From Paracoccus aeridis (GTDB taxonomy: Bacteria; Pseudomonadota; Alphaproteobacteria; Rhodobacterales; Rhodobacteraceae): DNA of 64,000 bases. This document shows, piece after piece, positions 27,237-36,262 of the stretch. A program made the position numbers and the translations under genes. The notes below the pieces were generated by a model. That model was not told where the DNA came from and ran no database searches. It saw only the letters and a list, made by a program, of their open reading frames with translations. The stretch covers positions 1 through 64,000 of the forward strand of contig NZ_SELD02000015.1 of the NCBI RefSeq assembly GCF_004923205.2. The letters are read 5' to 3'. Within the stretch, counting starts at the first letter, position 1; each line of letters starts with the position of its first letter.

Positions 27237-27392
27237 GTGTCGGAAAGGGAATCCGCCGGGGCCTCGCGTCCCGAAACGGAACTGCCCCCGCAACTGTAGG
27301 CGGTGAGCCGCGCCCGGATATGCCACTGGACCCTTCGGGGTCTGGGAAGGTCGGGCCGGCGATGACCCGTCAGTCAGGAGACCTGCCGACGC
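27237..27392 (+). promoter_or_regulatory. Cobalamin riboswitch 2
   Basis: Leader RNA of the btuF-btuC-btuD operon. Seen: AAAGGGAATCCG near 27244-27255, GCCCCCGCAACTGTAGGCGG near 27284-27303, GCCACTGGACCC at 27322-27333, TCTGGGAAGG near 27341-27350, and CAGTCAGGAGACCTGCC near 27371-27387. GTGTCGG (27237-27243) pairs with CCGACGC (27386-27392), with one G-U pair, as the closing helix. It ends about 110 bases before the btuF ATG. Repression of an importer by its own end product fits this arrangement. Confidence 0.92.
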
Positions 27393-27502
27393 AGTTTGAC
27401 CAATCCGAGCGGGTCGGCTCGGGAGGGAACGCGTTCCGTGCGCTGCCGCCCGGAGTCCGTCCGCTCGTCCGGCCCGTCCATGATGTAGCGGAAGGACATA
27501 TC

Positions 27503-28513
27503 ATGCTGAGGATGACAGCGGCGGCCCTTGCCGTCCTGGTTGCGGCGCCGATGGCGTTCGCGGGCACGGACTATCCCCTGACACTCACCAGCTGCGGCCA
27601 CGAGGTCACCTTCGACAAGGCGCCCGAAAGTGTCGTCAGCATCGGCCAGAGCACGACCGAGATCCTGTACATGCTGGGCCTGGCCGACAAGGTGGCGGGC
27701 ACGGCGCTGTGGATCAACCCGGTCCTGCCCGAGTTCGCCGGGGTGGATGCGAAGGTCCAGCGCCTGGCGGACAATGCCCCCAGCTTCGAAAGCGTGCTGG
27801 CGAAACGGCCCGGCTTGGCCGTGGCCGCCTATGAATGGATGATCGGCCCCGAGGGCGTGGTCGGCACGCGCGAGATGTTCGACGATGCCGGTATCCCCAG
27901 CTGGGTCATGCCGACCGATTGCGTCGGCAAGAACAACAGCCAGGGCATGGACGGCGCGCGCACGGTGCTGTTCGACACCGCCCTTCTTTACCAGGGCATC
28001 GGCGAGCTGGCGCGGATCTTCGACGTCGCCGAGCGGGGCGAGGCCCTGATCGCCGACCTGAAGGCGCGCGAGGCCGCGGCAATCGCGCAGGCGCAGGCGC
28101 TGAACCTGCCCGACGATCTGTCGGGGGTGTTCTGGTATTCCTCGGCCGACACCCAGATCGATCCCTACGTCGCGGGCGTCAACGCCGTGCCGGGCTGGAT
28201 GCTGTCCAAGCTGGGCGTGAGAAACGTCGTCACCTCCGACGAGGAATGGCCGACCGTCGGCTGGGAAACCATCGCCCGCGCCAATCCCACCTTCATCGTC
28301 GCGGCCGAGATGAACCGCCGCCGCTTTCCCGCCGACGACATCGCCGTCAAGCGCGGGTTCCTGAGCAGCGATCCCGTGACCAGCCAGATGGAGGCGGTGA
28401 AGAACGACCGCATCCTGACGCTGGAAGCCCATGCGATGGACCCTTCCATCCGCGCGATCTACGGGCTGGAATCCTTGTCGGATGCGCTCGCCGGTCTTGG
28501 CCTGAGCCGATGA
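27503..28513 (+). CDS. Periplasmic cobalamin/corrinoid-binding protein (BtuF-like)
   Basis: Substrate-binding subunit of the riboswitch-controlled ABC importer. Seen: signal peptide at residues 1-20 (ALAVLVAAPMAFA), then VVSIGQSTTEILYMLGLADK, the usual entry of the class-III binding fold (PF01497), and LSSDPVTSQMEAVKNDRIL near the C-terminus. Length is 336 residues. GGAAGGACATATC precedes the ATG at 27503. The riboswitch upstream makes a corrinoid ligand likely; the family also serves iron siderophores and haem. The stop overlaps the permease ATG. Confidence 0.85.
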   Translation: MLRMTAAALAVLVAAPMAFAGTDYPLTLTSCGHEVTFDKAPESVVSIGQSTTEILYMLGLADKVAGTALWINPVLPEFAGVDAKVQRLADNAPSFESVLAKRPGLAVAAYEWMIGPEGVVGTREMFDDAGIPSWVMPTDCVGKNNSQGMDGARTVLFDTALLYQGIGELARIFDVAERGEALIADLKAREAAAIAQAQALNLPDDLSGVFWYSSADTQIDPYVAGVNAVPGWMLSKLGVRNVVTSDEEWPTVGWETIARANPTFIVAAEMNRRRFPADDIAVKRGFLSSDPVTSQMEAVKNDRILTLEAHAMDPSIRAIYGLESLSDALAGLGLSR

Positions 28514-29544
28514 GGCGCGGCGCTGCGGTCCGCGGCGCGGGCTGGCTGTGGCTTGCGCCCGCCCTGCTGGCCGCGGCGCTGCTGTTCGGCACCGCCGTGG
28601 GCGAGACGCGGATACCCCTTTCCACCGTGGTGGCGGTGCTGGCCAGCAAGACCGGCCTGACGGCCGCCGTCCCCGATTCCGTGGATGCCAGCGTGATCTG
28701 GCATTACCGGCTGTCGCGCGCCACGGTGGCGGCCTGTGGCGGCGCCAGCCTGGCGCTGTCGGGGCTGGTCCTTCAGGCGCTGCTGCGCAACGCCCTGGCC
28801 GAGCCCTATCTGCTGGGGATCTCGGCCGGGGCCTCGACCGGGGCCGTCGCGGTGGCCGTGGCGGGCTTCGGCGCGGGGGTGATCAGCATGTCGGCCGGGG
28901 CCTTCGCGGGCGCGCTGGTCGCCTTTGGTCTGGTCGCGATCCTCGCCCGCGCGGCGCGGGGGACGGGCGTCCAGACCACCGGCATCATCATCCTGGCGGG
29001 CATCGCCGGCTCGCAGATGTTCAACGCCACGACCGCGCTGATCATCGCGCAGTCGGCCAGCGCCGAGCAGGCGCGCGGGATCATGTTCTGGCTTCTGGGC
29101 AATCTTTCGGGCGTGCGCTGGCCGGACATCCGGCTGGCGCTGCCCGTGGCGCTGCTGGGCCTGGGCGTCGCGCTGTGGCACGTGCGGACGCTCGACGCCT
29201 TCACCTTCGGCGCCGACAGCGCCGCGGCGCTGGGGATCGACGTGCGCCGGGCGCGGGTGGTGCTGATCGGGACCGCCGCTTTGGCGACGGCCGTCGTGGT
29301 CTCGATCGCCGGGGCCATCGGCTTCGTCGGGCTGGTCGTGCCGCACGCGATGCGCTTCCTCGTGGGCGTGCGCCATGCCCGGCTGGTCCCGGCGACGGCG
29401 CTCGCGGGCGCGGTCTTCCTTGTCCTGTCCGACGTGGTGTCGCGCATCGTCATCCCCGGACAGGTGCTGCCCATCGGCGTCATCACCGCGCTGGTGGGCG
29501 CACCGGCCTTCGCGGTCGTCATGGTCCGGGGCAGGCGGCGATGA
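28510..29544 (+). CDS. FecCD/BtuC-type ABC transporter permease
   Basis: Inner-membrane subunit of the corrinoid importer. Seen: about ten hydrophobic segments over 344 residues, the family block LALSGLVLQALLRNALAEP then LGISAGASTGAV, and the C-terminal GLVVPHAMRFLVGVRH with the coupling region. It is coupled to both neighbours by 4-base overlaps. Specificity is inferred from the riboswitch. Confidence 0.9.
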   Translation: MRRGAAVRGAGWLWLAPALLAAALLFGTAVGETRIPLSTVVAVLASKTGLTAAVPDSVDASVIWHYRLSRATVAACGGASLALSGLVLQALLRNALAEPYLLGISAGASTGAVAVAVAGFGAGVISMSAGAFAGALVAFGLVAILARAARGTGVQTTGIIILAGIAGSQMFNATTALIIAQSASAEQARGIMFWLLGNLSGVRWPDIRLALPVALLGLGVALWHVRTLDAFTFGADSAAALGIDVRRARVVLIGTAALATAVVVSIAGAIGFVGLVVPHAMRFLVGVRHARLVPATALAGAVFLVLSDVVSRIVIPGQVLPIGVITALVGAPAFAVVMVRGRRR

Positions 29545-30317
29545 GCGATACGCCCCTTCTCGAACTCGTCGGCGCCACCCGGACCGTGCAGGGGCGGGAT
29601 CTCGTCTCGGACGTGAACCTGTGCCTGCACGAAGGCGAGATGCTGGGCATCATCGGCCCGAACGGTTCGGGCAAGTCCACGCTGCTCAGCATGATGGCGG
29701 GACTGCTGCCGCCGAGCCGGGGCGAGATCCGCCTTGCGGGCCAGCCGATGGCGCGATTGCGGCGCCAGCAGATCGCCCGGCGGCTCGCCATGGTGTCCCA
29801 GTCGGCGGATACGGGCGATCGGATCTCGGTCCGCGACGCGGTGGAACTGGGCCGCACGCCCTGGCTCGGGCCCCTTCGGCCCTGGAGCGCCAGGGACGAC
29901 GAAGCCGTCGAGGCTGCCTTGCTGGCCGTCGGCATGGACCGGATGGCGGCGCGGGACTGGTCCACGCTGTCGGGGGGCGAACGCCAGCGCGTCCACATCG
30001 CGCGGGCCCATGCCCAGGCGCCGCAGATCCTGCTGCTGGACGAGCCTACGAACCACCTGGACATCCACCACCAGTTTGCGATCCTCGACCTGGTCTCTCA
30101 GCTTCCGGTCACGACCGTGATCGCGCTGCACGACATGCATCACGCGCTGCGCTGCGACCGCGTCATGGTGATGCAGTCCGGCCGCTGCGTGGCGCTGGGC
30201 GCGCCGCTCGACATCCTGACCCCGGCCCTGATCCGCAGGATCTTCGCCGTCGATGCCCGACTGATCGCGCATCCGGCCGACGGCTTGCCGCTTTTCGCCT
30301 TCCAACGCCTCGCCTGA
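29541..30317 (+). CDS. FepC/BtuD-type ABC transporter ATPase
   Basis: Energises the corrinoid importer. Seen: Walker A GPNGSGKSTLL, the Q-loop region MVSQSADTGDRISV, signature LSGGERQRVHIARA, Walker B ILLLDEPTNHLDI, and the H-loop in VIALHDMHHAL. Length is 258 residues. Start overlaps the permease stop; pseudoazurin begins 12 bases after its own stop. Confidence 0.9.
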   Translation: MSDTPLLELVGATRTVQGRDLVSDVNLCLHEGEMLGIIGPNGSGKSTLLSMMAGLLPPSRGEIRLAGQPMARLRRQQIARRLAMVSQSADTGDRISVRDAVELGRTPWLGPLRPWSARDDEAVEAALLAVGMDRMAARDWSTLSGGERQRVHIARAHAQAPQILLLDEPTNHLDIHHQFAILDLVSQLPVTTVIALHDMHHALRCDRVMVMQSGRCVALGAPLDILTPALIRRIFAVDARLIAHPADGLPLFAFQRLA

Positions 30318-30329
30318 AAGGACATTGCC

Positions 30330-30761
30330 TTGCTGATCCGCGCCGCGCTTCTTTCCTGCCTCCTGCCGTTTGCGGCCCTTGCCGATACGCACGAGGTCAG
30401 GATGCTCAACCGCAACGACAAGGGCCCGATGCCGTTCGAGCCGGACTACCTGGTCGTCCGGCCCGGCGACAGCGTGAAGTTCATCGCCGCGAGCCCCGGC
30501 CACAACGCCGCCACCATCGACGGCATGATCCCCGGCGACGGCGAAAGGTTCGTCGGCAGGATCAACGAGGAGATCGAGGTCACGCTGACCCAAGAGGGCA
30601 TCTGGGGGATCAGGTGCTCGCCCCATTACACCATGGGCATGGTGATGCTGATCCAGGTCGGCGACACGCCTGCAACGAAGGCCGACCTGCCCGACGACCT
30701 GCCGCCCGCCGCACGGGAGCGCATGCTGGACATCATCGCCCGTCGCGGGCCGGGTCATTGA
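30330..30761 (+). CDS. Pseudoazurin
   Basis: Periplasmic type I blue-copper electron carrier, in Paracoccus a donor to nitrite reductase, nitrous oxide reductase or cytochrome peroxidase. Seen: signal peptide (LLSCLLPFAALA), MLNRNDKGPMPFEPDYLVV, and the four copper ligands in PGHNAATI and CSPHYTMGM (His, Cys, His, Met). The 143-residue precursor has normal length. It starts with TTG at 30330, only 12 bases after btuD, so it may ride on the corrinoid transport transcript, or use a promoter inside btuD. No denitrification genes are adjacent. Confidence 0.93.
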   Translation: MLIRAALLSCLLPFAALADTHEVRMLNRNDKGPMPFEPDYLVVRPGDSVKFIAASPGHNAATIDGMIPGDGERFVGRINEEIEVTLTQEGIWGIRCSPHYTMGMVMLIQVGDTPATKADLPDDLPPAARERMLDIIARRGPGH

Positions 30762-30839
30762 TCTTTGGTATGGAAACAGGGGCGTCGTGAGTTCAGGACC
30801 GCCGTTGTTCCAGGCCCGGGTTTGCCGTATCGCTGGACC

Positions 30840-31244
30840 ATGACCCGGGTACCTGGACGACACATGCGCGTTGCGGCCCTCTGGGCAGGACTTCTGCTTA
30901 TCCTGCTGTCATCGCTGATCGCGCCGGGCACCATGCCGGCGCGGGCCGGGAACGGCGCGGTGGTGCTTGTCATCTGCAGCGGCGATGGCGTTACCCGGAT
31001 GGCCTTCGATCCGGTCACCATGGAGCCGGTTTCCGATCGGGAAGACGGCGGGAAGGACAAGACCCGCCCGGGTTACTGCCCCTGGGCAGCTAGCCAGTCC
31101 GTGGTCGACTTCGTGCCTCCGACAGTGGTTGCCCGGCCTTCGCTGTTCGCCAGGCACCTTGCGTGGCCGGCCGCCGAAACGGTCGTGGCCGTGTCGCGCG
31201 CGACCGGCCTGCCGCCATCCACCGGGCCTCCCCCCTCTGTCTGA
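30840..31244 (+). CDS. DUF2946-like protein, 134 aa
   Basis: Small protein with an N-terminal hydrophobic segment or signal (ALWAGLLLILLSSLIAPGTMP), then VVLVICSGDGVTRMAFDP and a short Cys-containing GYCPWAAS segment. This layout resembles the DUF2946 proteins that sit near PepSY membrane proteins and TonB receptors in metal-uptake loci. Function is unknown. The start at 30840 is chosen just ahead of the signal; a second Met at 30864 is possible. It lies 29 bases upstream of the PepSY gene on the same strand, suggesting co-transcription. Confidence 0.65.
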   Translation: MTRVPGRHMRVAALWAGLLLILLSSLIAPGTMPARAGNGAVVLVICSGDGVTRMAFDPVTMEPVSDREDGGKDKTRPGYCPWAASQSVVDFVPPTVVARPSLFARHLAWPAAETVVAVSRATGLPPSTGPPPSV

Positions 31245-31273
31245 CGCTTTCCTCACCGAAACCATCAGACTGG

Positions 31274-32668
31274 ATGACCAACATGACCGAAGCAACCAAC
31301 GGGAGCACAGTCCCGAAAGCCGCCGCGCGGGACGGCGGCGCCTCCGACCTCTACCGGGCGGTCTGGCGCTGGCATTTCTATGCCGGGCTGCTGATCCTGC
31401 CCTTCCTGATCACCCTGGCGATCACCGGGGCCATCTACCTGTTCCGCGACGAGGTGGACACATGGGTCCACGCCGACTTCATGCAGGTCGCCCCGGCCGA
31501 GGAGCAGCGGCTCGCGCCCTCCCAGATCATCGCGGCGGCCTTGGCGGCCCAGCCCGGAACGGCGTTGAAATACACCGACCCTGCGGCCGACAACCTTTCG
31601 ACCGAGATCACCGTCAAGCCCGAGACCGGCGGCTCGATGGCCGTCTATGTCAACCAATACAGCGGCGAGGTGCTGGAGGTGCGCCCGGACCGCAGCACCT
31701 TCGCCTGGACGGTGCGCTACCTGCACTCGCTGCGCTTCTTCGGCGCGACCCCGCGCATGGTGATCGAGATCGTGGCGGGCTGGGCCATCCTGCTGGTGCT
31801 GACCGGCATCTACCTGTGGTGGCCGCGTGGCCAGCGGGGCGGCGTGGTGTCGGTGCGGGGGACGCCGGCGCGGCGGGTCTTCTGGCGCGACCTGCACGCC
31901 GTCACAGGGCTGTTCGTCGGCGGGTTCATCCTGTTCCTGGCCATCACCGGCCTGCCGTGGTCCTCGGTCTGGGGCGCCAAGGTCAACGAATGGGCCAACG
32001 GCAGCAACTTCGGCTATCCCGCCGGACTTCGCATCGGCGTCCCCATGTCCGAGGAGCATCTGGACCACATCGCGCCCACCTCGTGGTCGCTGGAACAGGC
32101 GCGCATCCCCGAGACCGCGCCGCCCATGGCCGGGATGGAGTCGATCGGCATCGACGCAGCAGTCGGGATCTTCGACGAACTCGGCCTGCATCGCGGCTAT
32201 GCGGTCGCCCTGCCGACGACGCCGACCGGGGTCTTTTCCGGCTCGGTCTATCCCGACGACCTGAGCCGGCAGCGCGTCGTCCATCTGGACCAGTACACGG
32301 GCGAGCCGCTGGTGGACATGACCTATGCCGAATACGGTCCGCTGGGCCGTGCGCTGGAATGGGGCATCAACACCCACATGGGCCAGACCTACGGCGTGGC
32401 GAACCAGATCGTGCTGCTGCTGGCCTGTATCGGCATCGTCCTGCTGGCGGTCTCGGCCGCGGTGATGTGGTGGAAGCGGCGCCCGTCGGGCAGCCTCGGC
32501 GTGCCGCCGCTGCCGTCGGACCGCAGGGTGTTCATCGGCCTGCTGGTCCTCCTCGGCATCGGGGGCGCGCTGTTCCCGCTGACGGGGCTGTCGCTTCTGG
32601 TGATGATCGCGCTGGACCTGATCTGGCAGCGGGCAACGAACAGGCGCCGTCCGGCACCGGCTGTCTGA
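31274..32668 (+). CDS. PepSY-associated membrane protein (PiuB-like)
   Basis: Inner-membrane protein of the PepSY_TM family, often tied to ferric-siderophore or haem reduction. Seen: the N-terminal block RAVWRWHFYAGLLILPFL then ITGAIYLFRDEVD, a first periplasmic PepSY domain, WAILLVLTGIYLWWPRG, LHAVTGLFVGGFILFLAITG, a second PepSY region, and two or three more membrane segments near residues 375-450. Length is 464 residues, normal for the family. The ATG at 31274 is preferred; another at 31283 would also serve. The redox function is a family inference. Confidence 0.85.
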   Translation: MTNMTEATNGSTVPKAAARDGGASDLYRAVWRWHFYAGLLILPFLITLAITGAIYLFRDEVDTWVHADFMQVAPAEEQRLAPSQIIAAALAAQPGTALKYTDPAADNLSTEITVKPETGGSMAVYVNQYSGEVLEVRPDRSTFAWTVRYLHSLRFFGATPRMVIEIVAGWAILLVLTGIYLWWPRGQRGGVVSVRGTPARRVFWRDLHAVTGLFVGGFILFLAITGLPWSSVWGAKVNEWANGSNFGYPAGLRIGVPMSEEHLDHIAPTSWSLEQARIPETAPPMAGMESIGIDAAVGIFDELGLHRGYAVALPTTPTGVFSGSVYPDDLSRQRVVHLDQYTGEPLVDMTYAEYGPLGRALEWGINTHMGQTYGVANQIVLLLACIGIVLLAVSAAVMWWKRRPSGSLGVPPLPSDRRVFIGLLVLLGIGGALFPLTGLSLLVMIALDLIWQRATNRRRPAPAV

Positions 32669-33009
32669 CGGCCTGATCGGGGCAGGCCACATTCTGGCGG
32701 CGCGGTGCGAAGACCGCGTCGTCCTGCACCGCAGGTAGCGCCGGCACAAATCTGCTTCCCTGCAGTGATCGTCCGCTGCGGGGAAGCTGCGGCGCGGCGC
32801 CGTCGCCGCGACAGGGCTGGTCGGACGCCTGCCGGATGCGCTTGTTGTGGAGCCCGCGTCGCACCGCGCGGGCGCGTCCGTGCCGGGTCTTGCCCTTACC
32901 GTGAAGCTTTTGGACCGCGAGCGGTGGCGCGGGGTAGAGGCGCCTGTCCTCGACGCTGTGGCGTTCGCGCCGACGCCGCGCGCCACAGCGTCGGATGCAG
33001 GTCTCTGCG
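32669..33009. other. Convergent intergenic region with hairpin
   Basis: About 340 bases between convergent genes. Directly after the PepSY stop, GGCCTG (32670-32675) and CAGGCC (32683-32688) form a 6-bp hairpin without a U-run, a weak terminator candidate. From about 32767 to 33017 one plus-strand frame is open without a start codon (reads LVVEPASHRAGASVPGLALT in the middle); it could be a gene remnant or just GC-rich chance. Nothing else recognised. Confidence 0.4.
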
Positions 33010-33987
33010 TCAGATGAGGCCGAGCGCCTCGGCCGCCAGAAGGACGACGATCAACCCCGCCACCAGCTCGAAACCGGCGGCAACGCCGCGCAGCGCGACG
33101 GAACCGCCCAGACCCGCAATCGCTCCGCGACGAAGACCCGTGCCGATGAACGCCGCCAGCAGGGTCAGGCAGGCCGTGCCCAGAGCCATGGCGAAGGCTC
33201 CGGCAATGCCCGCGGCCAGGATGCCCATCTGCCAGGTCAGCACGAGGAGCAGGATCGCGCCGCTGCACGGGCGGATCGCGATGGCCAGGATGACCGACGC
33301 AAGCTCTCGCCGGCTGGTCGCCGCGGCGATGGCCTGCGGCGAGGGTGCATGGGCGTGGCCGCAATCCCCGCAGCGGTGGAGGTGGTCGATGTCATGCCGA
33401 TGTCCATGCCCTTCGCCGATCGACGAGCCGTGGCCATGCAGATGATGCGCGTTCCCGCCCATGTGGCCCGCAGGCTGGGGCACGGGCGCCGTTGCAATCA
33501 GCCGTCCTGCGCGGCGCCCGCCGCGCAGGATCAGCCACAGCCCGATCAGCAGGATCGACACGAAGCTGAGTTGCGTGAGCGTCGTTTCCGCGAGGTTCGT
33601 CAGCTGCTGCCGCGTGACCGAGAAAAGGCCGACGCCGCCAAGGACAAGCAGCACCGCCGTGACCGCTTGCCCGAGGGACGCGGCGACCGTCGCGGCGGCC
33701 AGACGTCCAAGTCCCGTGGGGCGCGCGGCCCCGTAGGCTCCGATCAGGAACTTGCCATGCCCCGGCCCGACGGCATGGACGAAGCCGTAGCCCAGGCACA
33801 GGCCCATCAGCCCGGCCCATGCGCCCCCGTCCCCGGCCTTGAGGGCACGCAGGCTGTGCTCAAGGCCGTTCTGGAAGTCGCGCTGCATGCCGGATGCCCA
33901 GCGCACGATCTCGGCGTGATGCTGATGAAGCAACACCACCAGCAGCAATGCGACGACCCCCGCAACCGCAATCAGCGCGCGCCGCAT
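33010..33987 (-). CDS. NicO/RcnA-family metal transporter
   Basis: Membrane transporter of the nickel/cobalt (NicO) family. Seen: MGLCLGYGFVHAVGPGHGKF (the HxVGPGHGK signature), a second conserved block SVILAIAIRPCSGAILLLVL, and between them a long His-rich loop (HHLHGHGSS, HGHRHDIDHLHRCGDCGHAH). Six to seven hydrophobic segments span 325 residues. The start at 33987 overlaps the DUF1007 stop by 16 bases. Being last in an operon led by a COG0523 GTPase behind a Zur-like site, it may move zinc rather than nickel or cobalt; that is inference. Confidence 0.88.
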   Translation of the reverse strand: MRRALIAVAGVVALLLVVLLHQHHAEIVRWASGMQRDFQNGLEHSLRALKAGDGGAWAGLMGLCLGYGFVHAVGPGHGKFLIGAYGAARPTGLGRLAAATVAASLGQAVTAVLLVLGGVGLFSVTRQQLTNLAETTLTQLSFVSILLIGLWLILRGGRRAGRLIATAPVPQPAGHMGGNAHHLHGHGSSIGEGHGHRHDIDHLHRCGDCGHAHAPSPQAIAAATSRRELASVILAIAIRPCSGAILLLVLTWQMGILAAGIAGAFAMALGTACLTLLAAFIGTGLRRGAIAGLGGSVALRGVAAGFELVAGLIVVLLAAEALGLI

Positions 33988-34643
33988 GCGATCTCGAACC
34001 GTTCGGCAAAGGACACGCCCACGTCGGCCATGCGCATGACCTGAAGAGAGTCGGCCTCCATGTCGAGCGCCTGCAGCGCCGCCAGAAGCTCCTCTTGCCC
34101 CGTGGTATCCGGCGCGTGGCGCGAGACACGGCAATCGCGGCGCCCTTCGATCGTGGGCTCACGCGGCGTGTCGTAGGCCACGAAGTATTCCGGATCATAG
34201 ATCCGCAGCCGCAGGGGGCGGGCCGCCGTCACCGCGACGGGATCGCGCAGCGGCCGCAGATGCGAGGTGACGATGCGGCCGTCGGCATAGCGGGCGTCGT
34301 GATCGCGCGGCGGGCCCAGGGAAATCGGCCGATCCTGCTGGTCGAGGACGATATGTCCGGGAAAACCGGCCTCCCAGTCCACGTCCTTCCCGGCAAAAGC
34401 GCGCAGCAGCGCGGGGTCCGGCGTGCCGTCGCCGTCGGCGTCCAGCCCCGCATCCTCGATCATCATCAGGCTGTAGAACTCGTCATAGGTCCAGGTGACG
34501 CGAACCGCCTCCAATCGGCCGGACTTGCCGAAGACGAGCGCCGCGTCAGCATCGATGAACACATGCGGATGCGCCGCAGCCGGCCGCGGCACGGCGACCG
34601 GCAGGGCCGCGAGCGCGGCAAGAAGAAGTGGGACAAGGCGCAT
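33972..34643 (-). CDS. DUF1007 family periplasmic protein
   Basis: Exported protein of DUF1007, almost always next to NicO transporters. Seen: signal peptide (LLLAALAALPVAVPRPAAA), then AHPHVFIDADAALVF with a metal-binding-looking HPH motif, TWTYDEFYSLMMIEDAGLD, and LDADGDGTPDPALL, an EF-hand-like Asp cluster. Length is 223 residues. A periplasmic metal-binding partner of the permease is the plausible role. It overlaps the permease gene. Confidence 0.88.
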   Translation of the reverse strand: MRLVPLLLAALAALPVAVPRPAAAHPHVFIDADAALVFGKSGRLEAVRVTWTYDEFYSLMMIEDAGLDADGDGTPDPALLRAFAGKDVDWEAGFPGHIVLDQQDRPISLGPPRDHDARYADGRIVTSHLRPLRDPVAVTAARPLRLRIYDPEYFVAYDTPREPTIEGRRDCRVSRHAPDTTGQEELLAALQALDMEADSLQVMRMADVGVSFAERFEIACGAR

Positions 34644-34652
34644 GCGCGCTTT

Positions 34653-35015
34653 CTACAGAGGCGCGGTGTCTGCGGCCAGTCCACCGCGCAGGTTTCGGCG
34701 AGGAACAGCCGTGACAGATGCGCCTCGCCCAGCGGTCACCTCCGCCGGCGGGTAGCCCATGCCCCAGATCCGGGGCGCATCGCGCGCCAGCATCCGCGCC
34801 TCGGCCTGATCGAGACGACGGCGCATCGCGACTGCGTCGCCCCGGCATTCCCGCTCGAACCGCTGCCAGAGCTTGAGGGCCGAACGCGGGCTCCACGGCA
34901 GGGCAGCGCCGGCCAGCCACAGGCGCAGCTCTGCCGGAAGCCGGTCGTAATACATCATCGGATGCGGGCATCTGCGGCGGCGCAGGCTGGTGGCAAGATT
35001 CCGGCGGGCCATCAT
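34653..35015 (-). CDS. DUF6525-like protein, 120 aa
   Basis: Small basic protein with RRNLATSLRRRRC, MMYYDRLPAELRLWLAGAAL and PWSPRSALKLWQRFERECRG, followed by IWGMGYP. This matches my recollection of DUF6525 proteins of Rhodobacterales. Function is unknown; Arg-rich N-terminus and conserved Trp residues suggest a compact helical domain. It starts 8 bases after the COG0523 stop and ends 9 bases before DUF1007, so it is an operon member. Two adjacent Met codons (35015, 35012) are possible starts. Confidence 0.75.
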   Translation of the reverse strand: MMARRNLATSLRRRRCPHPMMYYDRLPAELRLWLAGAALPWSPRSALKLWQRFERECRGDAVAMRRRLDQAEARMLARDAPRIWGMGYPPAEVTAGRGASVTAVPRRNLRGGLAADTAPL

Positions 35016-35023
35016 GCACCTTC

Positions 35024-36247
35024 TCAGGCGACCTGCCGCGCGCCCCAGGCCGGGAACGGGTCGGGCAGGTCCGACCATGCCTCGGGCGTGAAGGCATCGG
35101 CGTCGACCAGGGCCGCATCCAGGCGCGCGGTAATGGCCGCGCGGTCCATTCCCGCACCGATGAACACCAGTTCCTGCCGCCGGTCGCCCCAGGGTTCCTG
35201 CCACTTCTTCGCAACCTCCGCGAGGCTGTCGCGATCGGTCGGCCAGCGCTCGTCGGGCACCGACGCCCACCAGCCACCCAGCGGCCGGACCGAGGACATG
35301 GCGCCTGCCAGCGAGAACTCGACCGCCCAGTTCGGCCGCGAGGCGATCCAGAAATGCCCTTTCGCCCGGATCACGCCCGGCAAATCGGCGTTCAGGACGT
35401 CATGGATCCGCTGCGGATCGAACGGTCGGCGCGCGCGATAGACGAAGGACGAGATGCCGTATTCCTCGGTCTCGGGCCCATGATGCTCGAAGCCGTACAA
35501 CTCCTTGGCCCACATCGGATGCAGATGCGCGCGGTCGAAGTCGAAAAGCCCGGTGTCGAAGATCGCGTCCGGGTCCACGCGGCTGAAATCGGTCTCGATC
35601 AGCTTCGCGTCGGGGTTCAGGGCCCGCACGATCTTGCGCGCCTGGTCGAGGCGCAGCGGCCCCGCCTCGCTGACCTTGTTCAGCACGACGACGTCGGCGA
35701 ACTCGATCTGGTCGGTCAGCAGGTCGACCAGCCTCCGCTCATCCTCTTCGCCAAGGCTCTCGCCACGCTCGGCGATGAAGTCGTGGCTCGAGAAATCGCG
35801 CGTCAGGTTCACCGCATCGACCACCGTCACCATCGTGTCGAGCCGCGCGACATCGGACAGGCTGCGCCCGTCCTGGTCGCGGAAGTCGAAGGTCGCGGCG
35901 ACCGGCAATGGCTCGGCGATGCCGGTGCTTTCGATCAGCAGGTAGTCGAAGCGGCCCTCGGCCGCGAGCGCGCGCACCCCTTGCAGCAGGTCGTCGCGCA
36001 GGGTGCAGCAGATGCAGCCGTTGGTCATCTCGACCAGCTTTTCCTCGGACCGGGACAGCGTCGTGCCTTCGCGCACCAGATCGGCGTCGATGTTCACCTC
36101 GGACATGTCGTTCACGATCACCGCCACCCGGCGGCCGTCGCGATTGTTCAGGACATGGTTCAGCAGCGTTGTCTTGCCGGCGCCCAGGAAGCCCGACAGG
36201 ACGGTGACGGGCAGGCGCGGATCGCGGGCGGGACGGGTCACGGGCAT
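35024..36247 (-). CDS. COG0523 G3E GTPase, probable zinc metallochaperone (ZigA/YciC-like)
   Basis: GTP-dependent metal chaperone. Seen: P-loop [11 protein letters not shown] (residues 19-29), the CxCC metal motif NGCICC (Cys 78, 80, 81), [10 protein letters not shown], and LNKVSEA as the base-specificity region; the C-terminal CobW_C domain has [13 protein letters not shown] and [11 protein letters not shown]. At 407 residues it is longer than CobW at 8216-9232 and belongs to the zinc-responsive YciC/ZigA branch by its sequence style. A Zur-box-like palindrome lies 16 bases upstream of the ATG. First gene of a four-gene operon. Confidence 0.9.
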   Translation of the reverse strand: MPVTRPARDPRLPVTVLSGFLGAGKTTLLNHVLNNRDGRRVAVIVNDMSEVNIDADLVREGTTLSRSEEKLVEMTNGCICCTLRDDLLQGVRALAAEGRFDYLLIESTGIAEPLPVAATFDFRDQDGRSLSDVARLDTMVTVVDAVNLTRDFSSHDFIAERGESLGEEDERRLVDLLTDQIEFADVVVLNKVSEAGPLRLDQARKIVRALNPDAKLIETDFSRVDPDAIFDTGLFDFDRAHLHPMWAKELYGFEHHGPETEEYGISSFVYRARRPFDPQRIHDVLNADLPGVIRAKGHFWIASRPNWAVEFSLAGAMSSVRPLGGWWASVPDERWPTDRDSLAEVAKKWQEPWGDRRQELVFIGAGMDRAAITARLDAALVDADAFTPEAWSDLPDPFPAWGARQVA

Positions 36248-36262
36248 GACTTCCTTGCTAGT

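Noticed and set aside
28806-30863. 685-codon minus-strand frame over btuC-btuD and pseudoazurin
   Set aside because: Low-complexity antisense translation of well-identified genes.
32767-33017. Plus-strand open frame without start codon next to the NicO gene
   Set aside because: No start, no ribosome-binding site and no recognised family; kept only as a note in the intergenic entry.
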